A stretch of 64,000 nucleotides of DNA from Enterococcus lacertideformus (lineage in GTDB: Bacteria; Bacillota; Bacilli; Lactobacillales; Enterococcaceae): the NCBI GenBank assembly GCA_015680865.1, contig JADAKE010000014.1, positions 62,001-126,000 of the forward strand. Direction: 5' to 3'. A program made the translations under genes and the position numbers. This document shows, one piece after another, positions 50,560 through 60,402 of the stretch. Within the stretch, counting starts at the first letter, position 1. Every line of letters begins with the position of its first letter. The notes under the pieces were generated by a model. The model was not told the origin of the DNA, made no database searches, and worked only from the letters and a program-made list of their open reading frames with translations.

Positions 50560-51312
50560 GTGAATCCGGTTATATCAAAGCGTTCCATAAAACAAATACC
50601 ATTGTTAGAAGTGGTTTTAAAAGAATTAAGAGATGAAAAAATTCCTATAATTATTTATTATCATGGTTGGCAAACAAGCAAAGAATTGGTTTTGACTCAA
50701 GGGAGAAAGTTTGCTAAAAAAGGATTTCGTGTTTTGTTGCCAGATGCTATCAACCACGGGGAACGAAAACAAGCAGTTTCCTCGATTCCTTCATTTACAT
50801 TTTGGAATAGTATTTACGGTAATTTGTTCGAATTTGATATGTTATTGAATCATTTAGAAAAACGTGGGGTCTTACACGATAAGGTAGCCGTGGGTGGGGT
50901 TTCAATGGGAGGAATAACGATTTGTTCATTGCTAACTAAGCATCCATATTTGATAGGTGGTATTTGTTTGATGGGTTCACCTGCTCCTTTACAATATGGG
51001 AAAGAAATTTATAAGAGAGCAGAGAAATATCATTACTTACTGCCGAATGATTACTTTGATTTGATTTCTTGGGTGAAACATTATGATTTATCTTTACAAC
51101 CAGAAAAACTGGCAGGACGTCCATTATTTTTTTGGCATGGAAAACAAGATGAAAAAATTCCTTTTCAACAAACTAGTGATTTTGTAAAGAAAAATCAAAA
51201 AGAACTTTATGGAAAAGGGATCACATTTCATTATTCGCAAACAGAAAAGCATATAGTAAAAGTTCCTTTGATGGAAAATGCGGCTAATTTTTTAGCAGAA
51301 ATAACACATTAA
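50560..51312 (+). CDS. Alpha/beta hydrolase
   Basis: Serine hydrolase of the prolyl-oligopeptidase-like esterase type, about 250 residues, cytoplasmic. Visible features are the oxyanion segment IIIYYHGWQTSKE, the nucleophile elbow GGVSMGGITI, the acid in FFWHGKQDEKIPFQQ and the His in SQTEKHIVKVP, which completes the triad. GTG at 50560 is preferred with AGGTGA eight bases upstream. GTG at 50548 is an alternative. Substrate unknown. Stands alone among decayed neighbours. Confidence 0.85.
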   Translation: MNPVISKRSIKQIPLLEVVLKELRDEKIPIIIYYHGWQTSKELVLTQGRKFAKKGFRVLLPDAINHGERKQAVSSIPSFTFWNSIYGNLFEFDMLLNHLEKRGVLHDKVAVGGVSMGGITICSLLTKHPYLIGGICLMGSPAPLQYGKEIYKRAEKYHYLLPNDYFDLISWVKHYDLSLQPEKLAGRPLFFWHGKQDEKIPFQQTSDFVKKNQKELYGKGITFHYSQTEKHIVKVPLMENAANFLAEITH

Positions 51313-51599
51313 AGAAGAACTGATATAAAAAGTAAAGGAAACAAAAGACTTGTGAGAAAATAAATCTATGACTTTTATTTATTTCTGAAATAGTTATCTC
51401 GTAAGCTAGTATGACAAAATTCTTTTTTGCTTTGCTGGTTTATTTGTCTGCCCAAAATAAACAGATTGACTAAATGAATACAGATGATTTTTATACTTAT
51501 TCAATGATTTATCGATTTTTTCGCATTTAATCGATTCAAAGTTTGATATAATAAACACAAGAACGTAGAAGTTTTTTTACTTTGAAAGGAATAGTTTAT

Positions 51600-52450
51600 G
51601 CCAACATTGGCCGATATTTCTAAGAAAGCAAATATTTCCAAAATGACTGTTTCACGTGTCATCAATCATCCTGAACAAGTAACGGATGAATTGAATTAGT
51701 TTTTTCTGCTATGGCAGAGCTACTGTCCGAACATCGCTGCTAAAGCATTGGTCTCTCATCGCTCACAAATCAGCAAATTATTTATCTTAGAGGAAATTGA
51801 TACAATTGAGCCTTATTATATGAATTTATTGATGGGTATCGCAAAGTGTATTGGAAATGCACATTACTCTTTGTAACTTGTGACGAATGCTACTTTTAAT
51901 GTTAGTTCTTGTGATGGTTATATCATTACTGGTGTGAGAGAAAAAGATATTGACTGGATTGATCGCTGAGAAAAGCCTGTTATCTTACTTGGTGAAAATC
52001 GATTATGTTATGACTATAATCATTATGGAACGGCAAAAGCTTCTCAGTATGCGCTAGGGGGTATGAGTCAATCGCTTATATTGGTGAAGATCACCCTTTG
52101 AACTATCGAGAGAAGCAGGATATGTCTCAGTCATGGCAAATACCGAGTTGACTCCTCAAATTTTACGATTTCCGAATCATCCCACAATGGCAGAAAATTA
52201 CCTTATTGAGAACAGGGGTCAATTCCATCCGAAAATTTATTTTGTCTGTAGCTCCGATCGTTTGGCTTTGGGAATTGTTAGAGGGATTACGAAGGAAAAA
52301 GGAAAGCTTCCGGAAGTGTTTGGTGTCATTGATTTTGATGGTGTTTTTCTTGATTAAATTAGTTCACCTCAGTTGACCACCATAAAACAAGCTATCATAT
52401 GAATAGGTGAATTGTGTAGAGAAATGCTACTCAAAAAAAGAGAGAGCTAA
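51600..52450 (+). pseudogene. LacI-family regulator, degraded
   Basis: Starts like a LacI repressor (MPTLADISKKANISKMTVSR, then VINHPEQVTDEL) behind GAAAGGAATAGTTT. The frame is stopped by TAG after codon 33 and by further stops and frameshifts. A readable later part (52133-52357) has FVCSSDRLALGIVRGI and VFGVIDFDGVF, followed after a stop by SPQLTTIKQAI, the classic end of the effector domain. The gene is clearly dead. The region 51313-51599 upstream shows nothing else. Confidence 0.85.
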
Positions 52451-52608
52451 GGATACTGTCGTTTTTTCTCCGAATTGATGATTAGAGAAACAACTAGATA
52501 AACAACTAAATAAACAATAAAGAAATGACTTCAATCTTGGTTACTATTGTAAATGGATAAATTGTGCTATTATTGAGAAAAGTTCCACTTATAAGAAGGA
52601 TGGTTTAA

Positions 52609-53334
52609 ATGAAAGAAATTAGACGAAAATATTTTCGTTTTCCTGCCTATGATGATGAAACTGGGGTAAAGTTAAAAAAAAATCAAAGACGTGTTTTATT
52701 TGATGGTCACGATGATTTATTAACAGAAACGAATGATCAACCCTTGTTTGAGCAAATGCAAGAATTTCATTTTGCGCAAAATAATGTCAAAGAACAGCGA
52801 AAACGTCGCAATCTCAGTAACTCAAAAAAAACAACAGTTCAAAGGGAAAATTTAGTTAGACATAAAGAGAAGTTACCTGATTATCATCGTCACCAAGAAA
52901 CCAAACAAACGTTGACAACAAAACGACCTAGAACAGCTGTTGAATTGCCCTCTGATCAACATAGTCCAGAGAAATACTTAAATACTAAGACTTATGAAAC
53001 AAGACGACCCAATACTGTCAAAGGACGCTCTTATTTTGTTCCTAAATATGTACCAGCATCAATTATTCCCGATCCAAAAGCACAAAAAATTTCAGAGGAT
53101 GAACTAGTCAATTCTATGAAAAAAAAGAAAGATTCCTATTTGCTATTTGACAATGAACCGATACCTTATCAAGAGAAAAAAACAGGAGAATTTTCTTTAA
53201 CTTCATTTGAAACTGAAAAAGAAGCACTTAGTCAAAGAAAAAAAGGAAAAAAACAAGGTGTTTTGGAAAAATCATTACAAGGGTTAATTGAAGATCAAGG
53301 AAATTCTTTAGGTGAAAATAGTTATTTTAAATAG
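52609..53334 (+). CDS. Basic, probably disordered protein, unknown
   Basis: A 241-residue, Lys/Arg/Gln-rich protein with little hydrophobic content and no membrane segment. Short aromatic motifs (MKEIRRKYFRFPAYDDETG, KGRSYFVPKYVPASIIPDP) sit between low-complexity charged stretches. ATG follows AGAAGGATGGTTTAA. Composition suggests an unfolded protein that binds nucleic acid or another protein. I do not recognise it. The steady frame and a good start site support a real gene. Confidence 0.65.
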   Translation: MKEIRRKYFRFPAYDDETGVKLKKNQRRVLFDGHDDLLTETNDQPLFEQMQEFHFAQNNVKEQRKRRNLSNSKKTTVQRENLVRHKEKLPDYHRHQETKQTLTTKRPRTAVELPSDQHSPEKYLNTKTYETRRPNTVKGRSYFVPKYVPASIIPDPKAQKISEDELVNSMKKKKDSYLLFDNEPIPYQEKKTGEFSLTSFETEKEALSQRKKGKKQGVLEKSLQGLIEDQGNSLGENSYFK

Positions 53335-53405
53335 TCAAAAGCCTGGGTTTTCCTTATTGGATAAATCCTGGTTTTTTTTAGTTTAACGGAAAGAAGGTTC
53401 GAAAG

Positions 53406-54431
53406 ATGAAACAACAAATGAAGCAGATTGGTTTTTATGAAGGATTACCAATTTCAGATGAACATAGCTTTTTAGAGAAAATGGTAGATATACCCGTGCC
53501 TAAAGATAAAGATCTATTAGTAAAAGTCTTAGCCGTATCAGTGAATCCAGTAGACATCAAATTTAGAAACAATGCAGTCAAGAAAACGTCATTGACGGTG
53601 TTAGGCTTTGACGCTGTAGGAATAATAGTAGCAAAAGGTAGTAGGGTTGAAGACTATGAAATAGGTGATCGTGTGTATTATGCGGGAACGTCAAAACGTT
53701 CAGGAAGTAACCAAGAATTTCAGTTAGTTGATGAACGAATTGTTGCGAAGGCACCAAATAATTTATCAGATGAAGCATGTGCAGCGTTACCTTTATCGGC
53801 TATTACAGCCTACGAACTTTTTTTTGAAAAGTTTAATTTTATTCCAAAAGAAGCTGCTAATAAATATAAAAGGCTCCTTGTTATCAACGGTGGTGGTGTA
53901 GGTTCTATTTTAACACAGCTTGCAAAATGGAGTGGGATAGAGGTCGTTGCAACAGCTAGTCAAACAAATTTTGAATGGTTAAAAAAGAACGGTGTAGATC
54001 ATCCTATTGACTATCATCAAAAGTTAAAACCTCAATTAGAAAAAATAGGCATAACAACAGTTGATGCAATCGCTGTATTATAAGATATTCGTCCTTATCT
54101 TGAAGAGTTAGCAGAGATAATTCTTCCAACGGGTCAGATTGGTATGATTGTAGGAATAGATGAGCCAGTAGATATTTCTAAATTTAAAAATTTATCTGTC
54201 TCATTTGAATGGGAATACATGTTTACAAAAACTGATTATAACCAACAGATTGACTCACAAGGAACAATTTTAAAACACCTAACGAAATTAATTGAAGAAA
54301 ATAAAATCCATACAAATTTAAGAAAATCCTATAAAGAAGGAATTTCAGTGAAGACACTAAAAAAAGCAACTCAAGAAGTTGAGTCAGGACAAGTATCGGG
54401 AAAAATCGTTCTATCTGGTGGCTTTCATTAA
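53406..54431 (+). pseudogene. Zinc-type alcohol dehydrogenase / quinone oxidoreductase, nonsense mutation
   Basis: MDR-superfamily oxidoreductase of about 341 codons, starting MKQQMKQIGFYEGLPISDEH. It has the GroES-like domain (SVNPVDIKFRNNAV, GFDAVGIIVAKGS) and the NADPH loop LLVINGGGVGSILTQLAKW. TAA at 54081-54083 interrupts the frame after DAIAVL. The remaining 115 codons follow in the same frame to VSGKIVLSGGFH. One nonsense change removes the C-terminal third. Start behind GGAAAGAAGGTTCGAAAG. Confidence 0.88.
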
Positions 54432-54504
54432 AATTGAATTCTTTAAAAACAATGAGCATGGGGGTTTGTCTCAATTTCATTTTATCAGGAAAAAACTTGC
54501 AGGA

Positions 54505-55165
54505 TCAGAATCGGTCAAATTCTTCTGGGGAATCAAGTGTTTCTAAAGTCTCATTCACTTTAGTGGAAGTAAAAATTTTAAATAGATCAGTGAATTCTAA
54601 GTATTTAACCTTGTTTAAAATATAAGATAAGATCGACCAACTAATTAATGTATAAATAAAATATGTGAGATCGAGGCACAATAAAGAAACAACCAAAGTA
54701 ATCAGAAATAAACTTTTTCCAATTTTTATATGGAAATACCTTTCAAGTATTTGATAAATGTTATCAGTACCGCCAGTTCTTCCACCAAAGCGAAAAACAA
54801 GTCCACAACCGATACCTGACAATGTGCCAGTCATAAAGCTATTGATCAAAAGACTTTGTACAGCAAGACGGATATGCAGTTCTTCCCAGAGCTGTAAGAA
54901 GAATAGCAAGGAAAGTGTCCTATAATCGTACGTAAAAAAGTTTGTTTTCCGAATATGAATAAAGAAATAAACAATAAGGGCAAATTAAAAATAAGGGATG
55001 TCATGGACGGCGATAATCCGTATAAGTTATTAAGTAAATGTGCAATTCCTGTCATACCACCATCGGCTAATTTAGTAGGGACATTAATTCCAGTTACAGC
55101 TAAACTATAAAGTGTAGCACCATAACTAATACTCGCTAGATTAACCAATAAGTTGATTTTTTCAT
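54505..55165 (-). pseudogene. YitT-family membrane protein, frameshifted
   Basis: Second YitT-type gene. The start ATG at 55165 (AAAGAGGATTAAC upstream) reads MKK then loses frame in an A-run. After adding one A it reads INLLVNLASISYGATLYSLA. A second break near 54905 separates FGKQTFLRTII from LWEELHIRLAVQSLLIN. Family motifs LADGGMTGIAHLL and GLVFRFGGRTGGTDNIYQIL are still visible. The usual C-terminal DUF2179 domain is absent, as the frame ends at EEFDRF. It overlaps no other gene and is convergent with the broken oxidoreductase gene. Confidence 0.85.
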
Positions 55166-55297
55166 GTTAATCCTCTTTTTCTTTGAAAATTTTCAGTAGC
55201 TTTTTTATCATACTTATTGCACAGTAATCTTCAATTCAATAGAGAAATAAAAAATTTTTACTAAAAATAAGCGGATTGAAAAAGAAAAGGAGACAAT

Positions 55298-55585
55298 ATG
55301 CGAGCAGCAGATCTATTAACCCTTATAACAAATTCTCCAACTAAAAATGAATATCATGGAGTCTACTTGAGTGATCATGACAAAATACAACCATTGACCA
55401 GTATCAAAATGACTGAAAATAATCAATGTGTTCTATTTTTTACAGACAATACAAAGCCACTTTCGATGAATGAGCTTCTACTTTTTTTGATGAAAAACCG
55501 TGAAAAAGAACTATTATATCAAAAGGAGCAAGAAATATTTCCATTATATGGATTAAAAGAAACCAATAATCAATTACTTATTTGA
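55298..55585 (+). CDS. Small hypothetical protein
   Basis: A 95-residue soluble protein beginning MRAADLLTLITNSPTKNEYH, with no membrane segment. ATG is preceded by AAAAGGAGACAAT at good spacing, which supports translation. It stands alone between the broken YitT gene and a short terminator element. No family recognised. Confidence 0.6.
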   Translation: MRAADLLTLITNSPTKNEYHGVYLSDHDKIQPLTSIKMTENNQCVLFFTDNTKPLSMNELLLFLMKNREKELLYQKEQEIFPLYGLKETNNQLLI

Positions 55586-55721
55586 GTAGTATAAAAGTAG
55601 TCCATCGGTGAATTAGGAAGAAAAAACAGTAAAAAAAGAAAAATTGTAACGTTTATGATATTAAAACGATCATTTATTACTTTTTTTAAATAAATGATGG
55701 AATTTACAGTACAATGATTAG

Positions 55722-55778
55722 TGAACAAGCCAGTAAAAATATCTCCCCCACGAGGTTTCTTCTTTACTGGCTGTTTTT
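55722..55778 (+). ncRNA. Candidate small RNA ending in a terminator
   Basis: A -10-like TACAAT (55710-55715) is followed by a short stretch and the hairpin AGCCAGTAAA / TTTACTGGCT with a TGTTTTT tail. The 25-nt loop carries TCTCCCCCACGAGG, a C-rich stretch that could pair with ribosome binding sites. No open reading frame is close enough upstream to need this terminator (142 bp after the preceding stop). The -35 is weak. It may be only a terminator. Confidence 0.4.
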
Positions 55779-56019
55779 GTTATCTTTGGAGAAAGAATAC
55801 ACATTTTTGATTGTAGTCAGAAGGAGTGTATTTTTTATTAACCAAGATTACAGCTTAAAAAATAATTTGTAGCGTTAAGTCTATCTCAAATCTTTAAAAC
55901 TGAATAAGATGTGCATCTTAAAAGCTATACATAGACTAGCTAATAAGGACTATTTTGCTAGTTTTCCGAGGGATAACGAAAGAAGAGTATGATATTCCGT
56001 GTAATGAAATAATAATTTT

Positions 56020-56057
56020 AGAAAACGGTTGCAACTGTCTTTTTAATCATGTATACT
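56020..56057 (+). promoter_or_regulatory. Promoter of the PTS-sulfatase operon with overlapping cre
   Basis: TTGCAA (56029-56034), 17-bp spacer and TATACT (56052-56057). AGAAAACGGTTGCA (56020-56033) matches 13 of 14 positions of the cre consensus and overlaps the -35, so CcpA binding would block transcription. Confidence 0.8.
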
Positions 56058-56072
56058 TATGCTGAATTGAAT

Positions 56073-56149
56073 GGGTAGTTACTGGTGAAGCAGGCTATAC
56101 CTTAATGTTTGTGTCGTTCTGACACATATTAAGGTATAGCCTGTTTGTT
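56073..56149 (+). promoter_or_regulatory. RAT antiterminator site 1 with competing terminator
   Basis: GGGTAGTTACTGGTGAAGC plus AGGCTATACC (56073-56101) resembles the ribonucleic antiterminator sequence bound by BglG/LicT proteins. It overlaps the left arm of a terminator, AGGCTATACCTTAAT / ATATTAAGGTATAGCCT (56092-56141), with a T-rich tail. It controls the antiterminator gene itself. Confidence 0.85.
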
Positions 56150-56171
56150 TATTAAGGGGGTGAAATAAACT

Positions 56172-56917
56172 TTGAAAATCAAAAAGATACTTAATAATAA
56201 TGCAATTTTAGTTGGAGAAAATGGCACAGATTTTATATGGCTTGGCACAGGAATAGGATTTCAAATGAAGCCAGGTTTAGTAGCAGATGAAAGTAAAATT
56301 GAAAAAATTTTTGTGTTAAAAGAAAAGACTTCATTTCAGCAATTTGAAAAATTAATTACTTCTATACCAATTGAATATTTTTCATTGACAGACGATATTA
56401 TTCAAATAGCAAAAGAAAAATTAGATAATAGGTTGAGTGAAATGCTTTATATGTCCTTAACAGATCATTTATTTAATTTAATAAAACTTTGTAAACAAGG
56501 CATAGTTCCACATAATCGTTTGTCTTGGGAAATAAAAAAAAGTTACCCAAAAGAATTTGAGATAGGGCAACAAGCATTATGGTTAATAAAAGATAGAATG
56601 GCGACCAAATGATTAATGCAAGAAACACTGCAAAAAAGATCAGGGATATTATTGCGATTATTCGTTTATCGAACAAGTTGACCATTAATGAAGATTCCTT
56701 AGCTTACGATCGATTCGTTACCCATTTACGTTTTTTCTTTCAGCGTCTAAATGATTCAGAAGATAAGCTGAATCCATTGTTGCCCCATGTAAAAGGTCAA
56801 TATTATCAAGCATTTCAGACAATGAAATTAGTAGAAAAATATTTATAATCGTCTTTGAATGATGATGAGCAATTATATTTAACCTTGCATATCCAAAAAT
56901 TAATAGAGAACGATTAG
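56172..56917 (+). pseudogene. BglG/LicT-type transcription antiterminator, disrupted
   Basis: RNA-binding antiterminator controlled by PTS phosphorylation. The start is TTG at 56172 behind AAGGGGGTGA. The CAT RNA-binding domain is complete (KIKKILNNNAILVGENGTDF to ESKIEKIFVL), and PRD1 begins with a conserved-looking His in MSLTDHLFNLIKL. Near 56600-56620, a deletion with frameshift joins KDRMATK to NARNTAKKIRDIIAIIRL, removing the end of PRD1 (about 20 codons). A TAA at 56846-56848 then cuts PRD2, whose last codons (LNDDEQLYLTLHIQKLI) remain. A CAT-PRD1 fragment of 146 residues may still be made. Isolated CAT domains of this family can be constitutively active, so residual function cannot be excluded. 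Confidence 0.88.
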
Positions 56918-56991
56918 GGTTGTTACTGGTAAAGCAGGCAAGACTGACAGAAGCTTTCTTTGTTGAAAGTTTTTGTTTGTCTTGCTTTTTT
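56917..56991 (+). promoter_or_regulatory. RAT antiterminator site 2 with terminator before the PTS genes
   Basis: GGGTTGTTACTGGTAAAGC plus AGGCAAGACT (56917-56945) is a close second RAT. It overlaps GGCAAGAC, the left arm of a terminator whose right arm is GTCTTGCT (56979-56986) followed by TTTTTT. Without antitermination, transcription should stop before the EIIBC gene. Confidence 0.88.
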
Positions 56992-57018
56992 AATTGAGAG
57001 ATAGAAAGGAAGAAAAAA

Positions 57019-58479
57019 ATGGTCTACGAAAAATTAGTAAAAGAGATCTTAAACGAGGTTGGCGGGAAAGAGAATATTAACGGGTTGACCCATTGTATTA
57101 CTCGTTTACGTTTCAATTTGAAAGATGAGGGGAAAGCAAATACAGAAAAATTAAAAGAAGTACCTGGTGTTGTGACTGTTGTTCAGAGCGGCGGTCAATA
57201 CCAAGTCGTTATTGGTAATCACGTTCCAGATGTATACAATGAATTTATTGAAATTGCGGGATTGTCAGCAGAAGCCGAGGAAGTTAAAGAAAAGAAAGGG
57301 CTGTTGGATAGTTTTATTGATATTATTTCGGGGATTTTCACACCGGTGCTAGGCTTGTTAGCTGCGACGGGAATGATTAAAGGATTGAATGTTCTATTTG
57401 TGTCATTAGGTTGGATTACAAATACTTCCGGGACTTATGCCATCTTACAAGCGGCTGGAGATTGTTTCTTTTATTTTTTCCCTATCTTTTTAGGATACAC
57501 AGCAGCAAAAAAATTCGGATTGAATCAATTTGTTGGGATGGCTTTAGGGGCAGCGTTAGTCTATCCAACAATTGCTAGTCTGACAACTAATGCAGAGCCG
57601 TTATATACCTTGTTTTCAGGGACGATTTTTGAGTCTCCAGTCTACATTACTTTTTTAGGAATTCCAGTTATTTTGATGAGTTATGGTTCAAGCGTTATCC
57701 CAATTGTCATTTCAATTTTTTTTGGTAGCAAACTTGAAAAAAAACTAGCTCACATTATTCCTAGCATATTAAAAAGTTTCTTAGTTCCGTTTCTAACAGT
57801 GATCATCATGGTTCCTTTAACTTTTATTGTAATTGGTCCAATAGCAACTTGGGCTGGAGATTTGCTAGGTGAGTTCGTCTTAACCATTTATAATTTTAGC
57901 CCAATTGTAGCAGGGATTGCTGTAGGAGCTATTTGGCAGGTTTTAGTAATGTTTGGTTTGCATTGGGGGATTATCCCAATTGGAATCAACAATATCAGTG
58001 TACTCGGCTATGATCCTGTCATGGTTTTAGGACAAACAACGCCATTTGCCACTGCTGGAGCTGTTTTAGCAGTAATCATCAAATCTCGCAATGTTTCTGT
58101 TCGAGCTATTGGGATCCCGACTTTTATTTCTAGCTTGTTTGGTGTTTCTGAACCCTCACTTTACGGGATTACTTTACCGAGAAAGAAACCATTTATCGCT
58201 ACTTTGATCTCAGCCTCTGTCGGTGGATTGATAATGGGTATCTTCGGAACCAAATCTTTCATTATGGGAGGAATGGGGATCTTCAGCTTACCAAATTATA
58301 TTAGTCCTGAAAGCGGGATAGGAAATGGCTTTTATGGGTACGTCCTTGGAATTACGATCGCCTTTGCATTGTCTTTCATCTTAACATTGACTTTCCTATA
58401 TGATCCAAAAGAAGACCGTGAAGCACAAAGTAAAAAAGATAATGAAAAGAATAAAGTAGATTTAAAAAAAATGATTTGA
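57019..58479 (+). CDS. PTS EIIBC, beta-glucoside/sucrose superfamily
   Basis: Membrane sugar permease and phosphotransferase of 486 residues. EIIB (1-75) has the phospho-cysteine Cys26 in LTHCITRLRF. EIIC (about 105-460) has ten or so membrane segments, the substrate-loop motif MFGLHWGIIPIGINNI and GVSEPSLYGITLPRKKPFI. ATG follows AGAAAGGAAGAAAAA. Unlike most beta-glucoside permeases, the EIIA domain is a separate gene that overlaps this stop. The substrate is not readable from sequence. The downstream sulfatase and maturases suggest a sulfated or host-glycan-derived sugar. Intact. Confidence 0.9.
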   Translation: MVYEKLVKEILNEVGGKENINGLTHCITRLRFNLKDEGKANTEKLKEVPGVVTVVQSGGQYQVVIGNHVPDVYNEFIEIAGLSAEAEEVKEKKGLLDSFIDIISGIFTPVLGLLAATGMIKGLNVLFVSLGWITNTSGTYAILQAAGDCFFYFFPIFLGYTAAKKFGLNQFVGMALGAALVYPTIASLTTNAEPLYTLFSGTIFESPVYITFLGIPVILMSYGSSVIPIVISIFFGSKLEKKLAHIIPSILKSFLVPFLTVIIMVPLTFIVIGPIATWAGDLLGEFVLTIYNFSPIVAGIAVGAIWQVLVMFGLHWGIIPIGINNISVLGYDPVMVLGQTTPFATAGAVLAVIIKSRNVSVRAIGIPTFISSLFGVSEPSLYGITLPRKKPFIATLISASVGGLIMGIFGTKSFIMGGMGIFSLPNYISPESGIGNGFYGYVLGITIAFALSFILTLTFLYDPKEDREAQSKKDNEKNKVDLKKMI

Positions 58480-58919
58480 TGACGGAAGTAGTGGTCCCAT
58501 TACCTATTGCTGGCGAAGTTCTTCCATTATCAGAAATCGATGATGCTGCATTTTCTACAGGATTATTAGGAAAAGGTCTCGCTGTTCGAACGAGCGAAGG
58601 AAAAGTATATGCTCCTTTTGATGGGACCGTTGAAACATTATTCCCAACAAATCATGCAATTGGCTTGAAATCAGTAGATGGGATTGAATTATTGATCCAC
58701 ATTGGAATGGATACAGTCAATTTGGAGGGGAAATACTTTGTGCCCAAAGTGAAGCAAGGAGATACGATCAAGAAGGGACAATTATTGCTGGATATTGACG
58801 AAAAAGCAATCCAAGAAGCAGGCTATTCTATTGATACACCAATTGTTGTTACGAACACGAAGGAATTTTTAGACGTGATTGAAAAAGCTGCAGAAAATAA
58901 ATTGATCATCATTAAATAA
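58479..58919 (+). CDS. PTS EIIA, glucose type (Crr-like)
   Basis: Cytoplasmic phosphocarrier of 146 residues that passes phosphate from HPr to the EIIB domain of the preceding permease. The active-site histidine is in ELLIHIGMDTVNLEGKYF. The N-terminus VVVPLPIAGEVLPLSEIDDA is typical. The ATG overlaps the EIIBC stop (TGATG), so translation is coupled. No separate strong ribosome binding site. Intact. Confidence 0.93.
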   Translation: MTEVVVPLPIAGEVLPLSEIDDAAFSTGLLGKGLAVRTSEGKVYAPFDGTVETLFPTNHAIGLKSVDGIELLIHIGMDTVNLEGKYFVPKVKQGDTIKKGQLLLDIDEKAIQEAGYSIDTPIVVTNTKEFLDVIEKAAENKLIIIK

Positions 58920-58931
58920 AGGAGTGAGTTC

Positions 58932-60331
58932 ATGCGAGCACTAATGATCATGTTTGATACTTTGTCACGAGACTATTTATCTAATTATGGAAATGAATGG
59001 ATGAAAACACCCAATTTTCAAAGATTAAGGGAACAAACGACTACTTTTGATCAATTCTATGGAGGCAGCTGGAACCTTTTGATCATTCTGTTTTTGAAGT
59101 TATGCAAAAGAACGGGATTTATTGCCATTTAGTGACAGATCATTCTCATTACTTTGAAGATGGCGGAGCAACCTATCATAATCGCTATTCAACTTGGGAG
59201 GGATTTCGCGGGCAAGAAGGTGATCGCTGGGTCCCTAGAAAATTAGGAGAAAACTATCCAAAGCAAAATCCTTTAAATAAAACAGGGGTTTCTGTGGATC
59301 AGCATTTTGCAAATCGAACAAGGCAATCAACTGAAGAAACAATGTCTAGTGTACAAACAATTCAAGCAGGCTTAGAATTTTTAGAAACATACCAAACCGA
59401 AGATAATTGGTTCTTGCAAATTGAATGTTTTGATCCTCATGAACCATTTTACGCTCCAGAAGAGTACCGAAAACTTTATCAAGATCAACCAACAGATCAG
59501 CCTTATTTTTGGCCTAAGTATGGGCATGTTACTGAAGATAGTACTGAAAACGATTTAACTGAACTGCATCGTGAATACGCATCGCTGATCAGTATGTGTG
59601 ATAAACATTTAGGAAAACTTTTGGACTTTTTAGAAGAAAAGAATATGTGGGAAGACACATTGATTATTATCAATACGGGTCATGGCTTTTTGTTAGGGGA
59701 GCATGATTGGTTAGGAAAAAATGTAGCACCTATGTATGAAGAGATCATCCACCTTCCATTCTTCATTAGTACTCCTGATAGTAAAGGAGGGAATCATTGT
59801 CAGACTTTAAGTCAAACAATTGATATTCCAGCTACTTTACTTGATTATTTTGGAATTGAGAATGAGCTGGATATGTATGGGAAATCTTTACTACCGGCAT
59901 TAAAAAATGAAGAAACATTGCTTCATCCAGAAATTATTTTTGGTACGAATGGCGGACATGTGAATATTTACGATGGTCGTTATGTGTATATGCGAGCATC
60001 TGTTCATCCCGATAATTGACCAATTACTGTCCAGACTTTAAATTATTCCATGATTCGAGGTTTTTTTAAAAAAGAAGTTTTAGATCAATTAACAGTTAAG
60101 CCAGGGAATCGCTTTACAAATCAATATCCTTATACTGAAGTACCAGTATCAACATACATTGATTCATATTCTATTGGACATTTGTTATTTGATTTGAAAA
60201 ATGACCCTAAGCAAGAACACCCGATCAAAGATAAAAAAATCGAAAATAAAATGATTCGAAAATTAGTGGAAATCATGGATCGAATTGAAGTGACAGATAG
60301 TGAATATGAACGATTAGGACTTGAAAAATAA
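58932..60331 (+). pseudogene. Sulfatase, active-site segment deleted
   Basis: Formylglycine-dependent sulfatase. The start MRALMIMFDTLSRDYLSNYG follows AAAGGAGTGAGTTC and includes a metal-binding Asp. After FDQFYGGS (about 59065) the sequence jumps to LEPFDHSVFEVMQKNGIYC in another frame. The intervening segment of about 20-25 codons, which in relatives carries the Cys-x-Pro-x-Arg motif converted to formylglycine, is gone. Downstream parts are readable: DHSHYFEDGGATYHNRYSTW and FDPHEPFYAPEEY. The usual metal-site DHG of NTDHGFLLGEHDW reads NTGHGFLLGEHDW (Asp to Gly). TGA at 60017-60019 interrupts PDN-stop-PITVQTLN. Three independent losses make it inactive. Confidence 0.93.
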
Positions 60332-60402
60332 AGAAGAAATCAGCGAATATTCAGTAAAAGCTGATAGCTGATAAGTATAAAGTTAAGAAAAAAGGTGAGG
60401 GA

